A stretch of 64,000 bases of DNA from Noviherbaspirillum sedimenti (lineage in GTDB: Bacteria; Pseudomonadota; Gammaproteobacteria; Burkholderiales; Burkholderiaceae_D), in assembly GCF_003590835.1 (NCBI RefSeq), contig NZ_QYUQ01000002.1, forward strand, positions 434,001 through 498,000, written 5' to 3'. Positions 56,042 through 64,000 of the stretch are shown here, one piece after another; position 1 is the stretch's first letter, and each line of letters opens with the position of its first letter. Below the pieces are notes generated by a model. That model was given only the letters and a program-made list of their open reading frames with translations, was not told the origin of the DNA and ran no database searches. A program made the position numbers and the translations under genes.

Positions 56042-58605
56042 AGGGTGTGCCCCCGGCGGCGCAGCAACTCCGTGATCGCCTCGTCGATGCTCAAGCCCTG
56101 CGCGCGCAATTCGTCCAGCGGCGCATTGTCTTCGAGCTTGTTGGAAAACAGCAGGTGGGTGGCTGGATCAAGGATGTTGCGCGCCACCCCTTCACCCACC
56201 GGCGATGAAATGAACAGTTCCGAAAACACCCCAGGCTCGGTGCGCAGCGAGTTGAGCAGGCGTTTTTTGGCTTCGTCCATGGTGAGTCTGCCCTTGCGAT
56301 CCAGCATCTCGATGGATTCCTTCTTTTGCCGCATTAGGAATACCCAGTCGGAACAGTTGAAAGCCGCTTCCATCTGCGCCGAGCCGTAATAGTCGTCGGC
56401 GCTTTGCGTGGCCGTGCCTAAAGCGCCGCCATACTTGCGGGCGCGCCGCGCAGCTTCTTCGACCACCGCCGCCTTGACGGGATCGTCGGCGCCGATGTCG
56501 CCCAATTGCTGCTTCAATTCATCGATGAACAAGACTTTCTTGCGGTTGCGGGTCAGGTACATCTCGCCCGTGATCTGGTACAGCAGCAGGATGTTGACAA
56601 CCGCGTGCAGGTCGGGCTTGCGCTTTAATTCCTCGTTTTCGATGACGATGAAGTCGTTGGAAAAATCGATGCTGCTTTTGCCCTCGAAAAAGCGTTCGTA
56701 CTGGCCACCCCGGGCATAGGGGTTCAACATGATCGCCAGGTCGCGGATACGCGCGTCGTTGACCACGCCGAGCTCGGCGATGGTGCCGCTCTTGAAGGCG
56801 TCGCGCAGCGCCGTGATGGTCAGGTCTCGGCCGTATTCCCGGAACAGTTTCAAGGTCATCGCCGAGATCGCCTTGTACTGCACTTCTTCCAGCGTGTGCT
56901 GCATCGAAGCCATCTTGGCAATCGCCGGCACCAGCATGTCGATATCCTCGTTGATGTCCTGCACGGTCGAGAACGGGTTCATGCAGATATCGACATCCGG
57001 GCGGAATTCGATATAGGTGCCGCGCGCCTTGCGGCACAGCTTTTCGAACGAGCGCCCCAGGTCCAGCATCCATACCTTGGCGCCGATGGCGCGATACGAC
57101 CAGGCCATCTCGTTCATCAGCACCGACTTGCCCGAGCCGGGCGCGCCGATGATGGCGAAGTTGTAGTTGCCCAGGTCGTTGTCGTACAGGTCCAGCGTCA
57201 TCAACTGGCCGCGCCGGCCGCCAAAGACCAGCGTGGGCGTCCTGGTGCCGCGCCATTCGGCCACCAGCGGCGCCAGGTGGATCGCGTTGGCCATGGTCTT
57301 GCGTGTGACGCGGCGCATCTTGCGCAAGTCGTTATGGAAACGTTCCGACAGCGTCATCGGCAGGCTGGCGATCAGCGCCTGGCGGTGCATGTAGACATCG
57401 GCATTGAGTTCGAAGCCGCGCGCCCGCCAGATGGATTTTGCCGTTTCCTCGACGCCGACGGCACGCGCGGGGGACGTAAAGATCGCCAGCTGGTGGTACA
57501 TGCTGACCAGCGCGCCACCGACATCGATGGCGTCTGCCGCGGCATTCCAGTCTTTCAGCTTTTTGCCCACGTCCGGCATGACGTTGGCCATCTTGCTCTG
57601 GGCGTTTTGCGTGGCGCGCACGTGGTTGGCAATGACGGTGGCCTTGGTGGCGTTGGGATCGAGCACGTGCACGCCCATGGTGAGCAGGAACGGCGCGCTG
57701 TACTGCAGCGCCGGCTGCATCAGGTCGCCGATGAGCGAGCCCATTTGCCACAGCGCAAAGCGCTCGGGAAACGACTTGACCGAATAGAAGCGCGCTTCCA
57801 GCACGCCGGGGTCGCCTTCTTTCCACAGCTGCAGGCCGCTGGCGCGGGCCTCCTGGATGGTGTCGAAATCGACGATCTGGTCGCGGATTTCCCGGCCATC
57901 GTCGTAGAAAAGATTGGGCGCGTCGGTGCGCGAGATGCGGTCGGGGTTGGTAAACAGCGAACACCAGTTGATCAGGTCGGCGGCATCGCAGACGCGATTG
58001 GGGAGCGATGCCGCCCGCAGGGTGGTGGCCATCGCTTCGCGCAAGCCCACCAGTTCGTCGCGCCGGTTGAGATCGGCGGCAGATCCCGGCAGCGCCACGC
58101 TCATCATCAGACGAAAGTCGCGGATGGTGTAATGGAAGCCGGATGTCATCGACTGTTGTGCCCCGAGCAAGAGGTGGCCGACGCGCTGGCGGGCAAGGCG
58201 GCGAAACAGGCTGTCGTTGCGCGCCGGACGGCCCCAGTGCCGGGCATTCTCGGCCTGGTCGGCGTCTTCGGTGCGCAGATTGGCATAGCGGCGCAGCTGG
58301 CCATGGACATGCGGGGAGGCGAACAGGTGAAACTGGATGCCGGTGCCCTTGGGACAGGTGGCATACAGGGAAACCAGCACTTCCACCATGCGTTCGTCCG
58401 CCCCGGACTGCGGCATGATCTCCAGCATAAAGCCGAGGTTGTCGCGGTTGACGAAGAGCTCGTCCTCAGCGATATAGGCAGAATACGGCAGCCAGCTGGC
58501 AAACTGCTCGGCGGGCGAGTCATCGTGCCCCAGGCTAAACCACTCCTGGTCTTTCAGGGCGGCGCCGGCGGCGCCCGTTAATCCTGCGCGAAGCGCTGTA
58601 AACAT
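56038..58605 (-). CDS. traC: Type IV secretion ATPase TraC (VirB4-like)
   Basis: 855-aa VirB4-class ATPase that powers pilus assembly at the inner membrane. The N-terminal TraC_F domain (SPAEQFASWLPYSAYIAEDE) is followed by a motor with Walker A GAPGSGKS at 487-494, Walker B KVLFIDELKQQLG and the downstream GTATQSADDYYGS and MRQKKESIE segments. AAGGAG lies six bases before the ATG. Confidence 0.96.
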   Translation of the reverse strand: MFTALRAGLTGAAGAALKDQEWFSLGHDDSPAEQFASWLPYSAYIAEDELFVNRDNLGFMLEIMPQSGADERMVEVLVSLYATCPKGTGIQFHLFASPHVHGQLRRYANLRTEDADQAENARHWGRPARNDSLFRRLARQRVGHLLLGAQQSMTSGFHYTIRDFRLMMSVALPGSAADLNRRDELVGLREAMATTLRAASLPNRVCDAADLINWCSLFTNPDRISRTDAPNLFYDDGREIRDQIVDFDTIQEARASGLQLWKEGDPGVLEARFYSVKSFPERFALWQMGSLIGDLMQPALQYSAPFLLTMGVHVLDPNATKATVIANHVRATQNAQSKMANVMPDVGKKLKDWNAAADAIDVGGALVSMYHQLAIFTSPARAVGVEETAKSIWRARGFELNADVYMHRQALIASLPMTLSERFHNDLRKMRRVTRKTMANAIHLAPLVAEWRGTRTPTLVFGGRRGQLMTLDLYDNDLGNYNFAIIGAPGSGKSVLMNEMAWSYRAIGAKVWMLDLGRSFEKLCRKARGTYIEFRPDVDICMNPFSTVQDINEDIDMLVPAIAKMASMQHTLEEVQYKAISAMTLKLFREYGRDLTITALRDAFKSGTIAELGVVNDARIRDLAIMLNPYARGGQYERFFEGKSSIDFSNDFIVIENEELKRKPDLHAVVNILLLYQITGEMYLTRNRKKVLFIDELKQQLGDIGADDPVKAAVVEEAARRARKYGGALGTATQSADDYYGSAQMEAAFNCSDWVFLMRQKKESIEMLDRKGRLTMDEAKKRLLNSLRTEPGVFSELFISSPVGEGVARNILDPATHLLFSNKLEDNAPLDELRAQGLSIDEAITELLRRRGHTL

Positions 58606-58628
58606 GGCAATCTCCTTCGTCGCGGTGG

Positions 58629-59264
58629 TTATTGGTTATCGCCAGCGGTGAGCAGGGGGGCGCCGGGCCAGGATGGGGAGGGCAGCGGCAGCGGGCTAGG
58701 TTGGCTGCCGGCCGGCTTGCCGTTCAGGACGGAAGCTGCTGGCGGCCTGTCCGACTGGGCGGCCTGCTGGGAGAGCAGGGCAGGCGGGCGCAGCGGCGCA
58801 TAGGCGTCGCGGATGCGTTGCTGCGCATGGTCGATCAGCCAGCGGCCGTTATCGACCTGCACATAGACATAGCCCTGGTCGTACAAATCGCGGTCGGCGT
58901 CTTCCCAAGGCTTGTACCAGAGCCGCAGCACGCGCGGCTGGGCGCGCAAGGGCAGGGCAGCTACCATGGGTGCAGCGCTTGCGGTCGCCGCCGCGGCGTC
59001 CGTTCGCAGGGGCGCAGGTTGCGGACGATCGGGAATCACGCTGCTGCTGCCATCGGATTTGCGCGCTGGCTGCTGGCTGGGCAGATTGTTCTGGAGCGCG
59101 TTGTAATACGTGCCGGAAACCGAGTCGCAGCGTACGCCAGATGGCGCCTTGCAGCCATACTCGGCGCTGCCGGAGAGGCCCGTAATGCTGGCGCAGCCTG
59201 CCGACAGGCTTGCTGCCAGCAGGAGTGGCACACAACGCGCTTTGGAAAAAATGGAATGTTTCAT
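58629..59264 (-). CDS. traV: Conjugal transfer lipoprotein TraV (VirB7-like)
   Basis: 211-aa outer-membrane lipoprotein of the core complex. Lipobox LSAGC at residues 20-24, then conserved [20 protein letters not shown], a low-complexity linker and a C-terminal half with [20 protein letters not shown]. It anchors the TraB/TraK channel in the outer membrane. The start overlaps the dsbC stop (ATGA), with GGAGG upstream. Confidence 0.92.
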   Translation of the reverse strand: MKHSIFSKARCVPLLLAASLSAGCASITGLSGSAEYGCKAPSGVRCDSVSGTYYNALQNNLPSQQPARKSDGSSSVIPDRPQPAPLRTDAAAATASAAPMVAALPLRAQPRVLRLWYKPWEDADRDLYDQGYVYVQVDNGRWLIDHAQQRIRDAYAPLRPPALLSQQAAQSDRPPAASVLNGKPAGSQPSPLPLPSPSWPGAPLLTAGDNQ

Positions 59265-60088
59265 TGGCGGGCCTCCTGGAGTTGTGTGGCGGGAACCTGC
59301 GTACGCGTGGCGGCAGCGGCCAGGCGGGCTTCAATGTCGGCGGCACTGGCATAGCCGTCGGAACGCTGCCCATTCGCATAGAACATCGTGGGCGTGCCGC
59401 GCACCGTGAGGCGCCGGGCGAGCGCCAGATTGCGATCGAGCGGGTGGGGACAGGCATCTGTCGGCTGGGTCGTCGTGGCCAGCCCGCCTGGGTCGCCCTG
59501 CCGCATGACGCGGCGCCAGGCATCCTGGCGTTCGGCGGCGCACCAGATGGCCGCTGGCAGCGCGACGCCCTGGAACGGCACCAGGAAGGTGTGGACTGTC
59601 ACGTTGTCGAGCCTGTCGAGTTCGCCTTCCAGTCGCTTGCAGTACGAACAGGCGGGGTCGCTGAAAACGACGAGCATTCGGCTGCCGTCACCGCGCACGG
59701 TCGTGATCGCGTCTGCTAGTGGCAGTTGGCCAATTGCAATGGTCGGTGCGCTCTCTTGCTGGTCGGTGGCAGTGTCCAGGCGCTGGGCTTGCGCCAGCTT
59801 CGGCGCGGTCAGGTCGGTCATGGTTTGGGTATCGAAGACGTGGCCAAACACCAGGTAGCGCAGGTTGTGTCTGGAGACGAGCGCCATGTTGGGGCCCATC
59901 CATGCTTCATAGAGGCCAGGTACGGGCGTCGGCGCCACGCCGGTGAAGCGCGTGCCGGGATGAGCTTTTTTCAGCGCCGCCAGCAGGCGGGCTTCGGCGG
60001 GCGCGGGAGTGGCCGCCAGGACCGTGTCTGTCGCGGCGACGGCCAGAACCAGGGCGGCGGCCAGCAGCATCGGCTTAGTAGTCGTCAT
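59261..60088 (-). CDS. dsbC: DsbC-type disulfide isomerase of the conjugation operon
   Basis: 275 aa: signal peptide ([19 protein letters not shown]), an N-terminal dimerisation-like domain ([20 protein letters not shown]) and a thioredoxin domain with active site C147-S-Y-C150 ([13 protein letters not shown]) and cis-Pro [11 protein letters not shown]. It would correct disulfides in the cysteine-rich TraN, TraU and TraH. ATG 60088 or 60091 follows AAAGGA; both overlap the traB end. Confidence 0.9.
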   Translation of the reverse strand: MTTTKPMLLAAALVLAVAATDTVLAATPAPAEARLLAALKKAHPGTRFTGVAPTPVPGLYEAWMGPNMALVSRHNLRYLVFGHVFDTQTMTDLTAPKLAQAQRLDTATDQQESAPTIAIGQLPLADAITTVRGDGSRMLVVFSDPACSYCKRLEGELDRLDNVTVHTFLVPFQGVALPAAIWCAAERQDAWRRVMRQGDPGGLATTTQPTDACPHPLDRNLALARRLTVRGTPTMFYANGQRSDGYASAADIEARLAAAATRTQVPATQLQEARQ

Positions 60089-61445
60089 CATCGTTTCCTT
60101 TCGGGGCGGTTTCAGAAGGCAGCGGGCGCTGCTTGTCGGCAGCTGGCGCGCCTGCCTTGGCGGCGGAAGGCGCGTCGATGCGCACACCCTTGGTAATGAC
60201 GACATCGATTTCGCGGCCAGCGTCGATTTCCACGACCGGAAACGTCTGTTCAGCGAGCTTGATGTAGTACTGGGCGAGGCGGTCCAGCGCCCGGCCGACG
60301 CCATTGCCAACGCCGGCGCGGTAGGCGTCGCCCCCGGATGTGGTGGCAATCGTCCCCAGCGCCGAGGTGCTGTAGCTGGTGGACGAGGTCGCCAGCCCCT
60401 GGCCGATGCCGCTGGCGATGCCGGCCAGTAGCGCATTGGCCAGCATCTGGCCCTGCTTGGTGACCAGGCGCCCGCGCATGCCGACCTTGCCGTCTTCGCC
60501 ATAGACGCTGCCCTGAATCCTGACTTCCAGGGTCGAGCCGTCATTGCGCACGCAGGAAAGGTTTTCGGTGCGAAGGTACGCGCGTTCAGACCCGATGTCA
60601 CCATAGCCGGCGGCAATTACGAAGCATTCGCGCACCTCGCTACGAAAGCGGTTTGGGAGGACGGCATTGTCGGAGAGACGGATCAATACCGGGTGCGGAT
60701 TGGATTGCGACTGGCCGCCGGTCGGGGCATCCAGCCCGCCCAGCAGCACGCCGCGGGTGAAACTGACCGGCAGGTAGCTGGCGACCGTGTCGGCGCGGCT
60801 GGCACCGTCAGGCGAGGCGCCGGCTGGCGCGGCGATCGCCGCCTTGGCCGCGTCACCGACCGTCACATGCACTAGCCCAATGGCGGGTGGCTCGGCGCGC
60901 TCGGGTAGTGCGCCGGCCGGGGCGGGCCGTGCGGGCACGGGTGGCAGGCTGGCGGGCAGGGCGTTGGCGGGCGGGAACTGCATCGGCGACACGGGCGCCA
61001 CGGGCGCTGCTGCAGCAGGCGCCGGAAGCGGCTTTGGCGTCTCTGGCTGCATCTTGGCGGCGGCCGTCAGCCGCTGTTCCAGGTCGCTGAAGCGCTGCAT
61101 CGTGCGGTCTTCGAATTCCTTGCGGTCGCGGTTGAGGCGGGATTGCTCATCGCGCTCGTGCTCGTACTGGGCAAGTTTTCTGCCTGCCGTGCCGACCCAC
61201 TGGTCCAGCGGGTTGACTTGCTGGCCCGGCGCCATCACGCCGATGTTGGTTGGGGCGGCACCGCCGGCAGACGGGGAAGATGGCGCCGCTGCGGCGGCGG
61301 AGCTGGCGTTGCCGGTGAAGGCAAAGACGGCCCACAACGCGCCGACGCCGCCAGCCATGATGGCTACCAGGGTGGCATATTGCCGTTGCTTGGGCGTCAG
61401 GTGCGCCAACAGCTTGCGCACCGCGGAGGCATTGAACGTAGCCAT
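60075..61445 (-). CDS. traB: Conjugal transfer protein TraB (VirB10-like)
   Basis: 456-aa channel protein spanning both membranes. A short cytoplasmic start and membrane helix ([18 protein letters not shown]) are followed by a coiled coil ([20 protein letters not shown]) and a Pro/Ala-rich periplasmic spacer. The VirB10 beta-barrel domain has [37 protein letters not shown] and [22 protein letters not shown] 61445 is preferred; ATG 61451 overlaps the traK stop. Confidence 0.93.
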   Translation of the reverse strand: MATFNASAVRKLLAHLTPKQRQYATLVAIMAGGVGALWAVFAFTGNASSAAAAAPSSPSAGGAAPTNIGVMAPGQQVNPLDQWVGTAGRKLAQYEHERDEQSRLNRDRKEFEDRTMQRFSDLEQRLTAAAKMQPETPKPLPAPAAAAPVAPVSPMQFPPANALPASLPPVPARPAPAGALPERAEPPAIGLVHVTVGDAAKAAIAAPAGASPDGASRADTVASYLPVSFTRGVLLGGLDAPTGGQSQSNPHPVLIRLSDNAVLPNRFRSEVRECFVIAAGYGDIGSERAYLRTENLSCVRNDGSTLEVRIQGSVYGEDGKVGMRGRLVTKQGQMLANALLAGIASGIGQGLATSSTSYSTSALGTIATTSGGDAYRAGVGNGVGRALDRLAQYYIKLAEQTFPVVEIDAGREIDVVITKGVRIDAPSAAKAGAPAADKQRPLPSETAPKGNDDDDY

Positions 61446-61447
61446 GC

Positions 61448-62254
61448 TCATTTCCCCTGGCGAATGACGTAGACGCTGGTGCTGTCACCGGAACGCAGGT
61501 TCAGGTTATCGATGGCCACGCCAAGCACGCTGCCATCGGCGCGATCGAATTCCTGTTCCGCCAGCACCATGGTTTGTCCGCTGGTATTGGTCAGCAGGTA
61601 TTTTTCGCCGACCAGGCCGCGTGCCTCGAAGGTGCGCACTAGCGTGAAGTTCACCTCGTTCCACAGTTGCACGGGGCGGTTGACTTCCTCCATGCGCACG
61701 TCGGGCGCGCTGCGCTCGGACGCCATGGCCACCAGCAACGCTTTCATGGCGCGCACGTGGTTGGATGATGCGCCCAGCGGCCCCTGGTGGGGCATGGGTG
61801 GTCCGGTGCGGGCATGCCTGTCGCGGATGACAATGGTGTCCGATGGCGTATCCGAGCGGCGCAGCAGCAGCGTGTAGGTGGCGTTAGCCGAGGAGATAAA
61901 CAGGTTGACGGGTTTGGTGGAATTTCCCACCGGGCGCACGTAGACTTCGCCCTTGTCGCGGTCGCATTCGAGCATGATTTCGCCGGCCTGGTTGACGGCG
62001 GGCGCCATTGCCGGCATGGCGGCGGCGCCCGTGTTTGCCGGTGCCGCCGTGGCGCAATTGCTGGAATGGATATTGCCGAACACATCGGTGATGGGGCCAT
62101 GCTCGATGCGGATGCGGGTCGGCTCCTTGATGGACATGACCGCTTCGACCGTCACGCCGTCGCGCGCGTCAATGAGCTGCAACGCCTGGGAGGGACTGCT
62201 GGCGCAGGCAAGCAGCAGCGGCAGTAGCGGCCAGCGCAAGGATGGATGGGTCAT
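61448..62254 (-). CDS. traK: Conjugal transfer protein TraK (VirB9-like secretin)
   Basis: 268 aa, signal peptide (LRWPLLPLLLACASSPSQA) and a periplasmic secretin-like domain: LQLIDARDGVTVEAVMSIKE, RIRIEHGPITDVFGN, and the C-terminal NLNLRSGDSTSVYVIRQGK. With TraB and TraV it forms the outer-membrane core. AAGGAG lies eight bases before the ATG, which overlaps the traE stop by 4 nt. Confidence 0.92.
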   Translation of the reverse strand: MTHPSLRWPLLPLLLACASSPSQALQLIDARDGVTVEAVMSIKEPTRIRIEHGPITDVFGNIHSSNCATAAPANTGAAAMPAMAPAVNQAGEIMLECDRDKGEVYVRPVGNSTKPVNLFISSANATYTLLLRRSDTPSDTIVIRDRHARTGPPMPHQGPLGASSNHVRAMKALLVAMASERSAPDVRMEEVNRPVQLWNEVNFTLVRTFEARGLVGEKYLLTNTSGQTMVLAEQEFDRADGSVLGVAIDNLNLRSGDSTSVYVIRQGK

Positions 62255-62808
62255 TGGGGCATCTCCTTGAAGGATTTCAGGTGCATGCGGCCTCCGGCGT
62301 ACTGGAATTCGGCCAGGTACGCCTTGGTTTCGGTCGCGGTTTCCTGGCCGTTGACTTGTGTGCGCAGGCGCCCGCGGATGGCGACGGTCTGCTTGTCTTC
62401 GTTGGGAACCAGTTGCTGCGGCAAAAAGAAGGTGCTGGCATTGATGCGCCGCAGGCGCTCGGCCTCGATATCCTGGCGGGACTGCATCGCGCCGTGCTGG
62501 TCGGGCGCGACGTAATTGAGCAGGATGTCCTTTTTCCAGTCGATCGACGCCGGCGTCACATCCAGGATCAGCCAGGCAACGAAGCTGCCCATCTGTTCCA
62601 GGTAGTCGCGGCTGACACGGTCGCGGGTGACCCAGAATGACTTGTCGATGGTCGGCGGCACCACGATGGTGCGCTCCATGCCGACCACGTTCAGGATGAT
62701 CACGAGGCAAATGAGCAGCCCCAGGATCAAGCCTCCGACGGTCAGGCTCAAGGCCCGGTTGCGCCGGCGCATTTCCTTCAGATCGTTGTCCAGCTTGGCA
62801 AAGTCCAT
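62251..62808 (-). CDS. traE: Conjugal transfer protein TraE (VirB5/VirB8-like role)
   Basis: 185-aa inner-membrane protein with one helix (SLTVGGLILGLLICLVIILNV) and a periplasmic domain containing VPPTIDKSFWVTRDRVSRDY and YLEQMGSFVAWLILDVTP, the TraE signature. It is structurally VirB8-like in F systems. AGGA precedes the ATG; the gap to traL is 17 nt. Confidence 0.93.
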   Translation of the reverse strand: MDFAKLDNDLKEMRRRNRALSLTVGGLILGLLICLVIILNVVGMERTIVVPPTIDKSFWVTRDRVSRDYLEQMGSFVAWLILDVTPASIDWKKDILLNYVAPDQHGAMQSRQDIEAERLRRINASTFFLPQQLVPNEDKQTVAIRGRLRTQVNGQETATETKAYLAEFQYAGGRMHLKSFKEMPQ

Positions 62809-62825
62809 GGCGGGTTCCTATGGGT

Positions 62826-63125
62826 TCAGCCGACCATGCGGCGCAGGTGGGAAGGCGGCGTTCCCTGCATCGTCGTCAGAGGATTGGGCGGCAGGCACCA
62901 GTAGATCCAGTGCATGGCAAACGCCGGATGCTTGTCGGCCTTGATGCGGGAAAGCCAGCGCGACAGGAAGATGCCGATGCCCATGCAGACGGCGAATGAC
63001 AGTTTTGAGCCGGACATGTAGCCCACGAAAAAGCAGAACAGGATCGGGGCAGCGACATCGACGTCCCAGAATCCGATCTTCCACTGATCATCGAGACGCC
63101 GGGGGATGTAGGTTTCCGTCTGCAT
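62826..63125 (-). CDS. traL: Conjugal transfer protein TraL (VirB3-like)
   Basis: 99-aa membrane protein beginning YIPRRLDDQWKIGFWDVDV, the family hallmark, with two close hydrophobic segments (APILFCFFVGYMSG and LSFAVCMGIGIFLSRWL) and HWIYWCLPP. AAGGA precedes the ATG. Confidence 0.93.
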   Translation of the reverse strand: MQTETYIPRRLDDQWKIGFWDVDVAAPILFCFFVGYMSGSKLSFAVCMGIGIFLSRWLSRIKADKHPAFAMHWIYWCLPPNPLTTMQGTPPSHLRRMVG

Positions 63126-63156
63126 GGCGTTTCCTTATGTAACTGGTGGGTACGGT

Positions 63157-63513
63157 TCAGAGGACCGCGCCCATGATCGCGCCGGCAATCACGAGACCGA
63201 CGGCAGCAAAGATCGCCAGACCCACGTAGAACAGCACGGGACCAAAGTTGCGCAAGGCCGATAGCGAAATCAGTGCCACGACAAAGCCGACGAAGCCGAC
63301 CAGGGCCTTGATGCCGGGGCCGAGCGCGGAAATCTGGGTGAGCGCCGAGGTGAGCGGGCCGGTGATGCCGGTGAAGGCCACCAGGTCCAGTGCGTGGCTG
63401 GGAAATGCTGCAACCAGGCCAATCAGGAGCAAGGCCAGCAGAGAGAGCGCAGCCAGAGGCTTGCGCGGCAGGTGATTGGTCGTGACGGTCGAATCGTGAA
63501 GAGCGGTGTGCAT
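63157..63513 (-). CDS. traA: Conjugative pilin precursor TraA-type
   Basis: 118 aa. A long leader (1-41, hydrophobic core LSLLALLLIGLVAAF, cleavage site PSHA before LDLVAF) leaves a mature subunit of about 77 residues with two hydrophobic helices (IKALVGFVGFVVALISL and VLFYVGLAIFAAVGLVIAGA), the F-pilin architecture. AAGGAG six bases before ATG 63513 decides the start. First gene of the conjugation operon in view, so promoters should lie at 63514-63594, where I see no consensus boxes. Confidence 0.85.
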   Translation of the reverse strand: MHTALHDSTVTTNHLPRKPLAALSLLALLLIGLVAAFPSHALDLVAFTGITGPLTSALTQISALGPGIKALVGFVGFVVALISLSALRNFGPVLFYVGLAIFAAVGLVIAGAIMGAVL

Positions 63514-63594
63514 GAAATTCTCCTTAAGCAAGTTGAGGGGAAAGCGACGGGCTACGGCATGGGTCAAGCGGGTAAAAATCGTGGCATTGCTGCG

Positions 63595-64000
63595 TCAGGG
63601 CGGCGCCTGCCTTTGGGGGCGCACGACGACTTCGACGCGGCGGTTTTGCTTGCGGCCCTGCGGCGTGTCGTTGGCGGCAAGGAAGCAGCAGGCTGCCTGC
63701 GAGACCAGCGCCAGGGTGGTCTGGTTTGCGGGAAGGCGGGTGCGCAGGTGGTCGTGGACCGTTTGGGCACGCGCCTGGGCAAGTCGCCGGTTGGCGCGCA
63801 GGCTGCCGGTATTGTCGGTGTAGCCGGTAATGGCGACCTCACCGGTCTCGGGAGCTTCGGCCATCGCGCGATCGAGCCGCGACTTTTCGGAAGGAGAAAG
63901 GTTGGCGCTGCCGGAGGTAAACCGGACGAAGACGCGGTGCCGGGCGGGCGGCGTCTGAAGCGTGGTGGCAAGACGCAAAGTAGGGTGATCTGCGGCAAAC
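63595..64000 (-). CDS. OmpA-family protein, 5' end beyond the window
   Basis: C-terminal OmpA peptidoglycan-binding domain: VRFTSGSANLSPSEKSRLDR, ITGYTDNTGSLRANRRLAQA and GRKQNRRVEVVV. The frame is open through the right edge (63979-64000 reads FAADHPT upstream of a TTG at 63978), so the true start is probably outside. It lies 81 nt upstream of the pilin gene. OmpA-like proteins in conjugative elements can tether the apparatus to the wall; the specific role is unknown. Confidence 0.8.
   Translation of the reverse strand, partial: FAADHPTLRLATTLQTPPARHRVFVRFTSGSANLSPSEKSRLDRAMAEAPETGEVAITGYTDNTGSLRANRRLAQARAQTVHDHLRTRLPANQTTLALVSQAACCFLAANDTPQGRKQNRRVEVVVRPQRQAPP

Overview
The window reads as a high-GC betaproteobacterial chromosome, most likely Burkholderiales, family Oxalobacteraceae (Herbaspirillum, Herminiimonas or Collimonas relatives). 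This is judged from protein sequences and from the gene orders argH-algZ-algR-hemCDXY and trxB-ftsK-lolA-rarA-serS. It has two parts: about 38 kb of core chromosome, and then the left end of an integrated conjugative island that runs off the right edge.

Core, 1-26.8 kb. argH is divergent from an AlgZ/AlgR-type sensor kinase and LytTR regulator. These are followed by an Ala/Pro-rich unknown protein and ppc on the minus strand, the haem operon hemC-hemD-hemX-hemY, and ppa with a clear terminator. Next come an HDOD-GAF signalling protein, a tail-anchored Ser/Thr kinase, a FemAB-like acyltransferase, nadE, glnB, a sulfur cluster (periplasmic rhodanese, YeeE/YedE transporter, 55-aa membrane protein), an Smr protein, trxB, ftsK, lolA and rarA.

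Catabolic insert, 26.9-36.7 kb. Between rarA and serS, usually neighbours in this group as far as I recall, lie about 9.8 kb of catabolic genes: an SDR, E1-alpha, E1-beta and E2 of an acetoin/2-oxoacid dehydrogenase, a TetR regulator, an orphan substrate-binding protein, a second SDR, an acyl-CoA synthetase and a quinone-oxidoreductase-like MDR. A striking array of TACGAAT half-sites sits before the first SDR, and two more copies lie before the E1-alpha gene. It may be the operator of this cluster.

Island, about 38.3 kb to the right edge. serS is followed by tRNA-Ser(CGA), whose 3' end is the likely attachment site, and by a P4-type tyrosine integrase. The cargo includes a lone AT-richer gene that joins a GHKL (Hsp90/MutL-like) ATPase to a C-terminal Shedu/DUF4263-like PD-(D/E)XK nuclease, the best candidate here for an undescribed defence system. 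A HigBA-type toxin-antitoxin pair with damage in both genes and an S49 peptidase follow. A small two-TM membrane protein next to traG is a candidate entry-exclusion factor. The rest is a nearly complete F-type type IV secretion/mating-pair operon on the minus strand: traA, L, E, K, B, dsbC, traV, C, trbI, an S26 peptidase, an unknown, traW, U, trbC, traN, an unknown, traF, H and G. Many of its genes overlap by 4 nt. A partial OmpA-like gene is cut by the right edge. Relaxase, coupling protein and the distal attachment site are not in the window.
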